DNA of 64,000 nt, taken from the NCBI GenBank assembly GCA_025603075.1, contig MU626352.1, positions 17,437 to 81,436 on the forward strand, read 5' to 3'. Shown here one piece after another: positions 22,601 to 34,145 of this stretch (the stretch's first letter is position 1; each line of letters opens with the position of its first letter). The notes below the pieces were generated by a model, which did not search any database, had not been told where the DNA came from, and saw nothing but the letters and a program-made list of their open reading frames with translations. This stretch comes from Neoconidiobolus thromboides FSU 785 (Eukaryota > Entomophthoromycota > Entomophthoromycetes > Entomophthorales > Neoconidiobolaceae). The position numbers were made by a program, and so were the translations under genes.

Positions 22601-24574
22601 GATCAAAATGAAAAGGAGAAATTGAAGGATAAAAAAATGGTTTTATTTTTGTTCAAATTAGTTTCAACTTACTTAAAAATGGAATTCAATGTTAATGTTT
22701 TTAAATGTTTTGAGTATTTCGATTTAAATGTAATGAATCAAATGGTAAAGTTTATTTTTATTTTTATTTTTATTTTTATTTATTTTTATTTTTAGAAGAG
22801 TGAAGTTGAATTAATAATTATTGAAGTTATGGATAAAATAGAAAATTTAGAATTACAACATCAATTAATTCAATTAATAGTTCAATTTTATAATATTAAT
22901 CCAAATTTTGTATTAAAAAAAGAAATATTAATTAAATTAATAAGTATTTATCAAGGATATTATACAAAAGATCAACGTCAACTATTAAAATTAATTTGTA
23001 ATTTTGAAATTAAAGAGTTAATGTCTACAAGAAGTTATTTATTATTATTTGATAAATTAATCTTTAAATTTAATGAATGGGAAATTAAAAAATTAATAAT
23101 GAATGGAGATATTGTTACTCATTCGATGGACAAATTAGAAGCTAGTAATGTACTCTTTTCTTGTAATCATTTTCCAGTGAATGTAAGTTTAAATCAATTA
23201 GAATTATTAACTGAGAAACAAGAAAAGGAAGTTCAATTTGTCAATGAAAATAATAAGGAAAATTCAATCAAAATTTATGATCCCTATTTTTTATTAAATT
23301 TAATAGCTAATTATTTTACATTTGGTAATAATTTAAATGTAGAAACATTTATTAAAAAGAATTTATTAAATTATTTAATAATATCTTTATCATCCAATGA
23401 ATCAAGTACTCGCTATATAGCTTATAGATTATTAGATGAAGTTTATAATTTAATTATGACTAGTAAATTTATCGAGAGAATACAAGTATTAACGGTCTTA
23501 AATTTATTAAAAAATTCAATAGAAGATAGAGAATCTAATCCAAGAATTCCATCGGGTATTACAAATTTTATTAGTTTATGTTTACAAACAGTGATGAATC
23601 CAAAACATTCAATGTATCTTTTAATTAATCGATATCTCTTAGCTAAACCTAATTTGAATTTCAAAGAGTTGCCCTTTTTTAGTAAGATGATGGAAGGATT
23701 TCATAAAAATTCAAATGCAGAAAGAAAATGGATATTAAAATTAATTAAAAATAGTATCAAGAATGAATTAGATTTAAAATTAATTAAAGTAAAAAATCAA
23801 TTATTATTACAAACTTATTATTTTTCACCAGTTAATGGAAGTACATTAATGGAATTACATCAATTACCAATACTTGAATATTTATTTAATGTAGCTAGGT
23901 TTAATCCAAATCATCAATTTTATTGTATTAAAGTTCATTTATTTGAATTTTTGTTGAGAATTATAGAATATGAAATTCAAAATAATAAATTAAAAAGTAA
24001 AATAATATTACTAATTACTATTCGAATTAGTAATATGTTTATATTGAACAACAAAATGAATAAATTATTGATTGGCTGGCCATTATGGAATAATAAAATA
24101 ATGATGTTTTATTTTAAAATTATTCAAATATTAAAAGAGAATTTAAATAATTTAGAAGATTATGCAATTGTATTGAATTGTTTGAATGAAGTTACGAGAG
24201 GTGTATTGAATGTATTAAGATTTAATCAACAATTTAATATTGAATGGAATCACTCAATGGTAGAAAAAATGATTGAAAACAATGTATTTATTGTTAAACA
24301 AAGTATTAAAGAAGGGAATATTAATTTAATCAATAATAATTCAGATAATGATAAGAATAACTTCAAGATTATTATCAATAATGAAAATGAAGAACAGAAT
24401 TATAATAGTTTAAATTTTGAATCAATTAAACAAATGAAACAATTAGATACTTGTTTAATTGAAGTGATTGAAAATGGGCTATTGATAACTAGCTATATAG
24501 GAAAAATGGAGCCTAATTTGATGATGTGGGGATTCCAATTGAAATTGGAATTTATTAGAAATTTATTGTTTTAA
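18209..24574 (+). CDS. URB1: URB1/Npa1, nucleolar pre-60S ribosome assembly factor
   Basis: Five exons in phase (18209-18685, 18744-18834, 18895-19145, 19205-22744, 22796-24574) give about 2045 aa, within the range of URB1/Npa1 (yeast about 1760, human about 2270). The C-terminal part is the clearest match: NYLIISLSSNESSTRYIAYR, then a block NSIEDRESNPRIPSG, the MYLLINRYLLAKPNLNFKEL block and AERKWILKLIKNSI, which follow the URB1 C-terminal domain. The N-terminal URB1 domain contains RLVKGLHLDDPEFILNLF. The protein is an alpha-solenoid that acts in the nucleolus in early 60S particles with snoRNAs and the helicase Dbp6. Several Asn runs (near 19615-19655, 21950-21975) are coded by AAT repeats. 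The intron 22745-22795 is built largely of ATTTTT repeats. Exon 4 starts at TGC 19205; the later TAG at 19211 would break the frame. Confidence 0.88.
22750..22795 (+). repeat. ATTTTT repeat filling a URB1 intron
   Basis: Seven to eight ATTTTT-type units make up most of the 51-nt intron 22745-22795 and run into its TAG acceptor. Confidence 0.7.
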
Positions 24575-24937
24575 AGAGGGGTGAGGAGATCAAGAATTGA
24601 GTTATTTTTTATAGAATAAAGTTCACGTTATAGTATATTAAAGAAGAGTTTCTGATAACTTTACTTATTGTTTATTATAACGATAAATAATAATAATAAC
24701 TTTTGATTTCTGAAAAATTGAATATTGATAAGTGATATAATATAAATAATGGAAGTAAAAATGGCTTATCAGATTTTGAATTTCAAGGAGGGATAAGATA
24801 GTTTATTTTGTTAGCTAGTAAGACTTCAAGGTAAGTTATTAATCGTAGATTTAAAATACATAAATCATCAGAGAAAATCAAGTAAAGCTGACAATATAAA
24901 GAAAACTGAAGATGTTTAAGCTGGTTTAAAGTAAATA

Positions 24938-25035
24938 TGAGGGTGTTTTTTTACTTCATTACTTTTTCCATCTTTTAAGCACATTTGAACGAAAAAATTG
25001 TTAGTAAAATTCTTAAACACAAAAATACGTTCCCA
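24938..25035 (-). mobile_element. MITE copy 5
   Basis: 98 bp, TGAGGGTGTTTTTTTAC to ATACGTTCCCA, TA on both sides, with the block TTAGTAAAATTCTTAAACAC. Confidence 0.85.
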
Positions 25036-25727
25036 TATAAAAGCAAATTTCTGATAAATTTAAGAATAACAATAAGATAAAGCTAACAATTGAATAAAAA
25101 AGCAGGGATTCTATTTTTTGGATTCATTTATTTAGACTCAGTTGTTATAAAAAGAAGAATTTACTTAATATTGGTCGGATAATAATCAAGGTATAGAAAG
25201 AGAGAAGGACTAGGTTTAATTAAACTGAAGAAAAATAGAAAAGAAAATAAGAGATTTGATCGAAAGGAAAATATTAAGGTAAGGAAGTTCTTGAAGTTTA
25301 GGCCACCTGTTTATTATAAAGAAGGGTATTGGGATATTTCTTTTTAATATTTGGAAAGTACTGTTTATCCAAAATTATCAATAAACATTGAAATATTAAC
25401 TATGTTATTTTAATTGAAATTATAAGCTTGTAACATGTATTCATAGCAAGAAAAGGTTTCATTTATCTGGGATTATAGCTCATTGTTTTTTATTAGTTAC
25501 TAAACATAAAAGGTTTATTTTTCAAGAATTCAACATGGGGTTATTTTAATATAATACAATATGATATTAATTAATTTTTATTTTATTTTATAAAATATTA
25601 ATAGCAAAAAGCTCTAGATCTGTATTTAAATAATTCTCTTCTTTCTTATTCTTTATTTGCTGCATACTCAAACATATAACATCATAAATTCTATCTTTAT
25701 TTAAAGACTTATTATTATCTATCTATA

Positions 25728-25827
25728 TGGGGATGTGTTTTTTTATTTAGGAATTTTACTAACAATTTTTCCACTCAAATAGCCCTTAAAAGATGGAAAA
25801 AGTAGTGAAGCCAAAAAAACATCCCCA
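25728..25827 (+). mobile_element. MITE copy 6
   Basis: 100 bp, near the family consensus: TGGGGATGTGTTTTTTTA at the left, CCAAAAAAACATCCCCA at the right. TA on the left; the right flank reads TG. Confidence 0.9.
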
Positions 25828-26033
25828 TGTATTATATTGATAATTGTATTGATTAATATTCGATTTTAATAAAATATACAATATACGACTTGAATTTTAA
25901 AAAAATCAATATTAAATACTTCACAAATTATTTAAAATCTTTTTTTTTAGATAAAATATAAAAATAAACCCCATTATGTTTACTCGGCAACCTACTTTAT
26001 GTTTTCAACCCTTTATATGAACAATAAAGCATA

Positions 26034-26126
26034 TGGTAATGTTTTTTTGATTTCATCACTTTTTTATTTTTGGGCCCTATTTGAGTAGGAAGATTGTTAG
26101 TAAAATTCTTACAAAAATACGTTCCA
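26034..26126 (-). mobile_element. MITE copy 7
   Basis: 93 bp, TGGTAATGTTTTTTTGAT to ATACGTTCCA, TA on both sides. A few internal bases are deleted compared with the other copies. Confidence 0.8.
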
Positions 26127-26307
26127 TATGTTGTTGAGTCATAAAGAATCTGGGTTCTAATTTTTCAACTACTTACTTTTCCATTGAATAATGAATTGCT
26201 TAGTAAGAAGATAGTTACTGAGTAACTAAATGCCTTGGCAATAATGCTTGTGACCAAACTATCCGTTTTGAGTGATCTCTTAGATCAATTTAGATTATTG
26301 AAACATA

Positions 26308-26406
26308 TGGGGATGTATTTTTACGTTTAAGAATTTTGCTAACACTTTTTCCGCTCAAGTAGTGTTCAAAAGGTGAAAAAGTAATGAAGTCAAAAAAACA
26401 TACTAA
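26308..26406 (+). mobile_element. MITE copy 8
   Basis: About 99 bp, TGGGGATGTATTTTTACG at the left; the right end is diverged (CAAAAAAACATACTA). Confidence 0.8.
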
Positions 26407-27400
26407 TATCTTTAAATACACTAATAAAGCAATTAAAAGTTTTGATTTGAGTAAGGTTTTAAATTTAAAAAAATATTTGTATTTAAGTTTAAAACAAAAA
26501 AAAGTAAAATGGCAATTTTTTTTGTTAAAATTAATTTTATTAATTCAATTATGAAAACTTAACAAAATACAAAATAATCAAAAAATTCAATAAAAAACCA
26601 TTATACTAACCTTGACATTCAAAATGATCAATAAAAAAGGAAGCCATCGTAATTACTTTAAAAGGAAAATAGCGCTTCTTTTGAAAGTAATGATAAAAGC
26701 GGAAAAAAGAATATAAATATTAAATTTTATAAACATCTCACATATTATGTATTATTTGTAATGTTTGTGTATGTTGCTGAGTCAATAGTTGTGGTTTGCT
26801 TATTAATTTAATATTTAAGGATATTTAGAATTTCAATGTTTATTCTAGTTTAAATTTAAACGTTTTTTATTAATATTAATATTAACTAAAATTTGTTATT
26901 TTTTAAATTATAGAAATGTTAGGAAAGTAGATTTATTATATAAAATGAAATCATATAGTTAGCACCCGGTGCCAAAAACGAAAATTTAAAAAGTAATATT
27001 AGTTTAAATCATATCAATAGTATTATTAATATAATAATAATACAATTAATTAAAAGGTGATTAGAAGGATCTAAACTACTAGTTTAGAAACATAGTTTAA
27101 ATTGAAGTGCTTACTTGCAAAGCTGGAAAGATGGCATTAAGTTGGTGGAAATTTTAGTGTATTGATTGTGTTCTATGATGATTATATGAAAATGTATTGA
27201 GGTGGAAAAGTTATATTTAAAAATAATAAATCAGATTATAAAATTCTTTAAGGTGTTGATTTTTGAAATTGATAATCAATGTCTTTCGAAAATGGTATAG
27301 AATTCTTCACCAAACTTGTATACTATTACGCCATTTTGATATTGAATAGAATACCAAGATTAAAAAGAGACTAAGATTAAATATTTAGTTTACAAGAGAA

Positions 27401-28201
27401 TTAATATTCGGATTTTGAATAAGATGATTGAAAATAGGGATCAAAATAAAAATTTCCATTACTTATAATTCCACTGTTTGGCATGTAACTACTCATACTC
27501 TGGTTTGCATTGGAACATATATTTAAATTATAGCCAGCTCTTAACTCAATGTTTGCATATACATTTAGGTCTTGGTCGCTTCCTTCTCTAATTCTTGAAT
27601 ACATATTTAAGTCATAGTCACCCTCTTGGTCTATGTTTGGATACATATTTAAACCATAATTCATACTATCAAAAGGAGAAGTAGTTATAGGTGGCGATCT
27701 CCAAAGCTCTTGATTAAAACTACTATCTATTAACTGAGGATTAATATAAAGTGGAGCTAAAGAGCAATTTTCTGGTAATATATGAACGTTCGATTTGACT
27801 TGATGAGGATACTCCATTGATGTACTAAATGAAATAACTTGATCATATACAATATTGCCACTGCTTCTTGCTAAGCTATCATTAGCCACACTAATATCAT
27901 TAGTTTCCTCATTACTATCTTCTCCATTGTCTTGAGTCAAATCATTATAAAGTAAATGAATATTACTTGGATCAAAATTAATGAAAGTATTATCCACTTT
28001 AATACATTGAATTCTATTTTCCATTTGATTCATCATTGCTATTTCTCTCTCTCTCATCTTCCCACGTTTGTTATTTTCCATAGCATAAGTACATTGATTC
28101 CCTTCTTTTCGACAATAATAACAAGAATTCTCTTCAAAGATACATTTGCGATGTTTTTTTTTACATTGGTCACAAGCTTGAATACAGTTTTTTTTACCCA
28201 T
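27401..28201 (-). CDS. small Zn2Cys6 zinc-cluster protein with C-terminal 14-residue repeats
   Basis: A single-exon gene of 266 aa. The binuclear zinc cluster is at residues 10-37: CDQCKKKHRKC, then C-x2-C-x6-C (overall CX2CX6CX6CX2CX6C), with the basic KKKHRK loop that contacts DNA. An NNKRGKMRER linker follows, then NFDPSNIHLLY, then an acidic Asp/Glu/Asn stretch. There is no fungal_trans (middle homology) domain. Residues about 180-232 are made of a 14-aa repeat (Y-x-L-N-M-Y-x-x-I pattern, at least three and a half units). A probable DNA-binding regulator. The gene at 45848-46345 is a paralogue with the same start (MGxKxCIQACD), linker and SNIHLLY motif. Confidence 0.82.
   Translation of the reverse strand: MGKKNCIQACDQCKKKHRKCIFEENSCYYCRKEGNQCTYAMENNKRGKMREREIAMMNQMENRIQCIKVDNTFINFDPSNIHLLYNDLTQDNGEDSNEETNDISVANDSLARSSGNIVYDQVISFSTSMEYPHQVKSNVHILPENCSLAPLYINPQLIDSSFNQELWRSPPITTSPFDSMNYGLNMYPNIDQEGDYDLNMYSRIREGSDQDLNVYANIELRAGYNLNICSNANQSMSSYMPNSGIISNGNFYFDPYFQSSYSKSEY
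27505..27663 (-). repeat. 42-bp coding tandem repeat
   Basis: Within the small Zn2Cys6 gene, about 3.7 units of 42 bp encode successive 14-residue blocks YGLNMYPNIDQEGD, YDLNMYSRIREGSD, QDLNVYANIELRAG and YNLNICSNANQ. The protein period is better conserved than the DNA. Confidence 0.8.
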
Positions 28202-31200
28202 TTATTGTTTTCATGGTAACTTTAAACAATCAAATCAATTTAATTAGTTTATATACTTTTTCGATATGGATTTGTCAATTAACATTTTGATTGATTTCAA
28301 AATCATAATTAAATAACTAACTATATTTATGTAAATTTGGTTCTTAATAGTCTTTGATTGTTTTTATATTCTTTATACATTCTAGAGTTATTATTTTTTC
28401 AAGAATAGGTCTCCTGTTTTTTATTTGAATTTATTTTGATAACCTATTCATAAACAAAACATTAATTTATTATTACTTGGCCCTTTGGCCCCATGTTAGA
28501 AAAATTTTAATAGTAATATATATAATTAAATCATACACTGTTTAAACATATTATAGGTTATATATATGCTATAGTATATTACCACTAGGAATATATTGAA
28601 TTTTATTTTAAGATTAATTTTTAAAACTTCGATTTATTTGAAATGAACCTTGTCTAATTTATCTAATTCAATCCAAGATCCCCAATAGTACTATAAAAGT
28701 TCGAGTATACTGTATTTGGAAATTATCATTTGTACAAAAATACAATAAAAAATAAATTACTGTTACTTACCCAAACCCATTATTATTCAAAATAGACTAT
28801 ACTTTTTCCGTATATTCGCTAACTATGAGTCTAAGTGATGCATTAAACTAATTACTCATTTTAATATTATTTTTTCGTAAGATTCAAATGAAAATTAAAT
28901 AATTTTAGAGATAACATAAAAAGTTAAAATAAAATAAAATATTATTTAGTACATTTTATTTAAAAACCATTCGCTATTGTTAGGATTGAGGTTTAAGAGC
29001 ACTTAAGATATAACTTTATCTCTTGCTCACATATTTGCTTTTTACTCATATTAACATTAGCTATTTTTAGCAATTGACACTATGTATAGCAATAAAATAT
29101 TATATTAATACGATTTTGGTACTTCAATTAAAATCTATTTTAAACTCAAATAGGCGAAACAAGTGGTATAACGTAATTCTCAACCATAAAGAAACTTCCA
29201 GCACATAATCATTTGATATAATATAATATATTTCATTATACGTTTTTCAATTCCATCCTCTAAAGATTAAGAACACTTAATAATAAAAACTTACGAAAGC
29301 ATAGTACTTTAAGTGCCTTAATCTATTTTTAAAATAATAAGTTATATCATTCTAGTGGAAATAAAATTTCATGTATGGTTTAAATCGCTATTTACAAATT
29401 AATGTATTAGAATATCCCTCGGCTTTACTTTTAAATGAACTATAAAAATTAATAAGGTTATTTGAAAATCCAAACTATTATAATATACCAACAAAAGAGG
29501 CTATTCCGTAAATTGCGTTCATATCTACATATATAGAATCAATTGCAATAGAGATTTATTTATGATATGGAACTGAAGAAATGTAATGGTAGCTTATCAT
29601 ACTTTAAATTCTTTAGAATTATGCGAAATTAGACCTAATTTGTATTTATCATGCCATTAGAATTTAACTTTCAATCTTTCAAATGACATGGTATTCAATA
29701 TTGTTATATATTATTTAAATTGTTAACCTTTTTATTTAGTGTTTAAAGCTTGAAATGTTGTTAATTTTATAACATAAAAATATATAGACATCTTAGCAAC
29801 TGAATTTTTATTAAAGAAGAGATGATTAAAGTAATTAACTTTATATGTATAAACACTAATTTCTCGGTTCGGGACATAGCTAAAAGAAAATAGCGGGAAT
29901 TAAATTGAAGAATAGAAACATGCCTACAAACAGGAAATAAAGCTTAATTACGTTAGTATAAACTACGATATCAGTTATTAAGCAAATTAGTATCTAAATT
30001 AGGATTGTAGCTTAAACCTAATAGAATAACTACTACAAAAGTTTTAATAACATTTCTTTATACAGTTTACATTTCTAAAGTTAAACTTGGTTCCTAGAGA
30101 CTAGTGATTTAAGCTATCATTTATCTCTAAGCCATCTTTTATCATTAAATTTTCTTTTATATTAGCCAAGTAAGATGAAATTCTTTATCATGAGTGCCAT
30201 CCCTAATTTTAATCCCACGCATATTATCAGTTATATTTTTGACATCTTTTTGAAAGTTTATTTGATATTTTTTTAAAATGAATATTTTGTTACCAAAGCT
30301 AAGAAAGTTAAGATCATTTTTAATAGGCATGACTATTTTATTCATTAAATTACCGATTCTTCATCCTTCAATTATTTTATTTTCCCCCTTTATTACTCGG
30401 TGTTTTTAAAAAAAATTAAATGGTAACTGTAATGTTATTATTATATAAAACACCCTCTTATTATATTCATTACAAGCTTATTTACAGACTTACGTTTTTA
30501 CTTTTTTTAGTCTTTAAAATCCAGGTCATAATTAATTAAAAATATTTATTAAAGGTTTTTATTTCGAAAAATTATATCAAAAATTTATGCGTATAGTCTA
30601 TAGCGCATGATGGTATCAAAAGTATACAATTCTAGATTTATGGAGGGTTTATTATAGAAATAACATGACCAAACGACACAGGAACCTAACTCCTAAATGA
30701 TACTTAATTAAGATCAAAAGAAGTTTAAGCTTAATTCTATAACCTCAAATTTACGCTAATTGAAAACAAGTAGAGATCAAAGCTTTATATTACAATAACC
30801 GCAATTTACAGCATATTCAAAGATTATGTTTGTCACCTAACTTTTGATATTTATGTATAGTCAAAAGTAGTCGCTGTTTATAATCCGATTTTTATAGTTA
30901 TTATAAATATAAAAATGGTAATAAAAAATTTATCATATCATGAAATTTTATTCAATATAGTTTATTATATATGTAAAAAAAGTTATTTTAGTATTCCTTT
31001 GCCCTTAATGTCCTTTGTGAAATCTCCATTGCTTAAGATATATACTAAGTAATCTGTTTTTTATATAAATTATAAACAGCTTAAGTTTGTTGAAAAAGCG
31101 TATTTTTTATATAATATTATTTATGTTTTTAATAAAGTAAAATCTTTTAGTGTTTATATGTATTATACATCTAATAATCTACTTCGTATTTAATTTGGAT

Positions 31201-31579
31201 TTTAAAATAACCTTTTTAATAAACATTTTATATTTATAACAAATATTTTATAATGTAGTATTTACTATTGTTATATTACAGTTGTAATAGACAAAGTAAC
31301 ATTAGAACAAATATAATTCTATAATATTTAACTTTCTACTTGTTTTTTTGAAGCTCATTTACTTTTATAAATCAATATGATAATACTTTCTCAATTCAAA
31401 TGTACAGTATTATAATTCATCATAATTATTTAAATAATTTGCACAAACTGATAGATAGCTTTATGATAATAATACTGCCAAAAATGAACATGCACCAAGT
31501 CTTTACAAAATTTATAATAGCTTAGATCAGAAAAACAAGTAAAACTAAACAAAAATTTTACTATTAATACATCCTATTA

Positions 31580-31641
31580 TTGAGCAAAAAAAAAGGACAT
31601 TTAAAACATTACTTTATAAACATTCTGTCCATTTTGCTCAA
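31580..31641. repeat. inverted repeat, possible hairpin
   Basis: TTGAGCAAAAAAAAAGGACA at the left and TGTCCATTTTGCTCAA at the right are complementary over about 16 bases, apart from an A-run length difference, with a loop of about 26 bases. It may be a remnant of a small element. Confidence 0.5.
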
Positions 31642-31775
31642 AAGCGTTGATATCTATATTGGGAACTATAGCTTTTTTTATTTTCGGTTCTGGTTATTGT
31701 CAAAAAGCTCTTATCAATAATATAGTCCTTTCGTTTTAAAACTGTTGAATGGTATTATATACATATATTACAAAA

Positions 31776-31840
31776 CGAGGATATTATTTAAAATGATTTG
31801 TTTGTAAGATTTAATAGTTTATTTTTAAATAATATCCCCG
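31776..31840. repeat. inverted repeat with 18-bp near-perfect arms
   Basis: CGAGGATATTATTTAAAA and TTTTAAATAATATCCCCG pair with one mismatch around a ~29-base loop. Weaker complementarity continues outward into ATTAC/AAA and TTTTAATAA. It is a second kind of small inverted-repeat structure, distinct from the 14-copy MITE. Confidence 0.6.
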
Positions 31841-32388
31841 CTTTTAATAAATATTACTAGCACAGTTTCAATTTAAGCCTTAAAGCAAAATAAATAAATT
31901 GAAATTACAGCAGGTTTTGAATCCAGCGATAACTGTAGAACTTTGATGTTATAGATATGAGCTTGCTATTTTTTATATATTCAATGTTTTTTGTTATCTA
32001 TACGTTTTTGTGCTCTAGGTGTAATTGCTATCTATTAGATATTGATTCTTATGAATTTTTAGTTTTAAACAGCTTAATAGAGAGCCAATAGCATAGTTAT
32101 TACAGTGCATGAAAATGAAAACTAGAGTAAAAGTAACAAATTATTTTTATCAAACTTAAATAACCAACAAATAAGATTACTTCTCAGCCAAATGAAAAAA
32201 TGAGTGATTTGCAAAGTTAATCCGAAAATTCGAATCAAAATCTAATTAGCAAATAAAATAATAGTTTATAGCTAAATATAGCAAATACGTTGTAATGATT
32301 GGACATGAACAAATTTAACTGTCAAATTAATTGGATGAAATTACGGATAAGATGACAAATGCTGCAACTAAAATGATCTTATTTTTGG

Positions 32389-32396
32389 TATAAAAA
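32389..32396 (+). promoter_or_regulatory. TATA-like element of the cyclin gene
   Basis: TATAAAAA lies about 47 bases before the ATG at 32443. Confidence 0.35.
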
Positions 32397-32442
32397 CAGA
32401 ACCAAAGAGATTTGACTTTATTTTTTTTACTTTTTGAAAAAA

Positions 32443-33021
32443 ATGACATTATATCAGCAAGAAATAGATTGTGAAATACAAAGCATAAACAGATTCGATT
32501 CGCGACTTTTTCCTGCTATTATAAATAAAAAGTATAATGAAATAACCCAACTACCGGATTCAACGATAATTAATTTTATACAAAGAATCATCTATATTCA
32601 AGCTAACTATGATAACAAAAAAGGATTGATCCCCAACCCAAATTTTTATCAGATGTTAATCAGTAGCTTACGCGCACCACCAAGTATTATATTGGTAAGT
32701 TTGAACTATTTTACTCGCTTGGTACATAAAAAATCTTTCTTATTAAATAATTATCCTGTTAACTTGATCTTTATCGCATGTTTGAAGTTAAGTTATATAT
32801 GGTTATTGGATACCAAATACAACATGGAACTCTGGCAAAGCATTACCTTGGTTAATAAACAGGATTTAGCCAAAATGCAAAACTTAATTTTGATGGAGCT
32901 GGATCACCGTCTATTTATTTTACACTCTTGTTACATGAAGTGGGAAATTTGCTTGTTAAATTTTTCAAATCATTACAACTTTCATGACTTTCCTATTGAT
33001 ATTAATCAATTTTTCCTTTAA
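32443..33021 (+). CDS. Pho80/PCL-type cyclin
   Basis: A single-exon gene of 192 aa counted from the first ATG, at 32443 (the frame is open upstream but without ATG). The cyclin fold is clear: an N-terminal helix with TIINFIQRII, then PPSIILVSLNYFTRLV matching the 'sI.islxYlxRl' helix, then NLIFIACLKLSYIWLLDTKY and W-x5-NKQDLAKMQNLILMELDHRL, the pattern 'Dxxy.n..w....g....e.n.lE..fL..ldf.l' of Pho80/Pcl cyclins. Such cyclins activate Pho85/CDK5-like kinases in phosphate signalling, glycogen metabolism or polarity. The short C-terminus has no further domain. The subgroup cannot be fixed by eye. Confidence 0.8.
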   Translation: MTLYQQEIDCEIQSINRFDSRLFPAIINKKYNEITQLPDSTIINFIQRIIYIQANYDNKKGLIPNPNFYQMLISSLRAPPSIILVSLNYFTRLVHKKSFLLNNYPVNLIFIACLKLSYIWLLDTKYNMELWQSITLVNKQDLAKMQNLILMELDHRLFILHSCYMKWEICLLNFSNHYNFHDFPIDINQFFL

Positions 33022-33703
33022 TGTTTTATTCTTTTCACTATTGTTAGCAACAATTAATATTATATTTTTCTTTACCCAATTCTTCAATATCCCCCTTTCC
33101 TCATATTTGTTTAAGCAAGAAGTTTATTTCTGCATTTTAATCCACCTTATTCAATCTAAACTATATTTTATTGCCCTGTTTAGTCTTACATCTTATTCAT
33201 TTGGTTTTTATGTTTGCTTTCTATCTTTTCAACGTTAATCTTATATATATTACGAATCTATTACAATGATTTATTTTTATCATTCCATATTCAATAAACT
33301 GATTATTCAATATTATACTGTACAAATTTATTAAGTCACATTATTATGTATAAATGATTTGTTCTTTTAGTTTAGGTGCGATTAATAGGCTAATAATTTA
33401 ATCAATTAACTTTATCCATAATGTAATCCCCTACTTTATTTAGTCACCACAGCCAATGAAAGTTCTTAAAATTAGGTATCTGTATTAAATAATTAGTGTA
33501 TTATTCATCTATTTAACACCCTAAAAAGAATATCCAACTTTACTTGATAAAGTTAATTTGTATTTATCATATCCAATGAAATCACCATGTTATTTATATC
33601 TTTCCAATAACTTTAATTCATCAATTTTACTTACCTAGTTTATAAAGTACTGATAAATTTAGGTTTATTTGAAATATGAAAGTTTATTAAAAGGAGTTTT
33701 ATA

Positions 33704-33800
33704 AGGAGATGTATTTTTGTATTTAACAATTTTATTAACAATTTTTTCACCTAAATAACGCTTAAAAGACGGAAAAAGTGAAGTCAAAAAAACACCACCA
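33704..33800 (+). mobile_element. MITE copy 9
   Basis: 97 bp, AGGAGATGTATTTTTG to GTCAAAAAAACACCACCA, followed by TA. Diverged in the centre. Confidence 0.8.
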
Positions 33801-34045
33801 TAAAATAAAACAACAGAGTTAAGTAACTCCTTTTAATTATGACCTTATCTATTTGAATTTTTGTAGCTTTAGAGTAGATAGTTTATTTTGTAAACAAAAA
33901 GCTCTAAAGTTGCTTGAATTTTTAGTTTCAAATGTGTTATTTTGCTTTAAAAATAGCTAAAATGGAATAAAATATTAAACTATAAAAATTAAAACTTCAT
34001 ATTATTATCGCACTGCATATGTTTTTGTATAATACAGCTAGTATA

Positions 34046-34145
34046 AGGGGATGTGTTTTTGTGTTTAAGAATTTGCTAGCAATTTTTCTACTAAAATAGT
34101 GCTTAAAAGATGGGAAAAACAATGAAGCCAAAAAAAACAGCCCCA
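34046..34145 (+). mobile_element. MITE copy 10
   Basis: 100 bp, AGGGGATGTGTTTTTG to AAAACAGCCCCA, TA on both sides. Internal block GTGCTTAAAAGATGGGAAAA. Confidence 0.85.

Larger units (their letters stand above)
24575..27400. other. gene-free region with a MITE cluster
   Basis: About 2.8 kb between the URB1 stop and the small Zn2Cys6 gene. Four MITE copies lie within 1.5 kb (24938, 25728, 26034, 26308), in alternating orientations. Nothing else was recognised in 25040-25720 or 26410-27400. Confidence 0.6.
28202..32442. other. gene-free region of about 4.2 kb
   Basis: No gene can be supported. A 62-codon minus-strand frame (30157-30345) has no family likeness. Two hairpin-forming inverted repeats are annotated at 31580-31641 and 31776-31840. 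A TATA element for the cyclin gene lies at 32389. Confidence 0.5.

Noticed and set aside
30157-30345. 62-codon minus-strand frame
   Set aside because: No recognisable motif and no exon partners; expected by chance in a 4-kb gene-free stretch.
32984-33238. 84-codon hydrophobic frame after the cyclin
   Set aside because: It overlaps the cyclin 3' end in another frame. Its Phe/Leu/Ile richness is what T-rich untranslated DNA gives; no family likeness.
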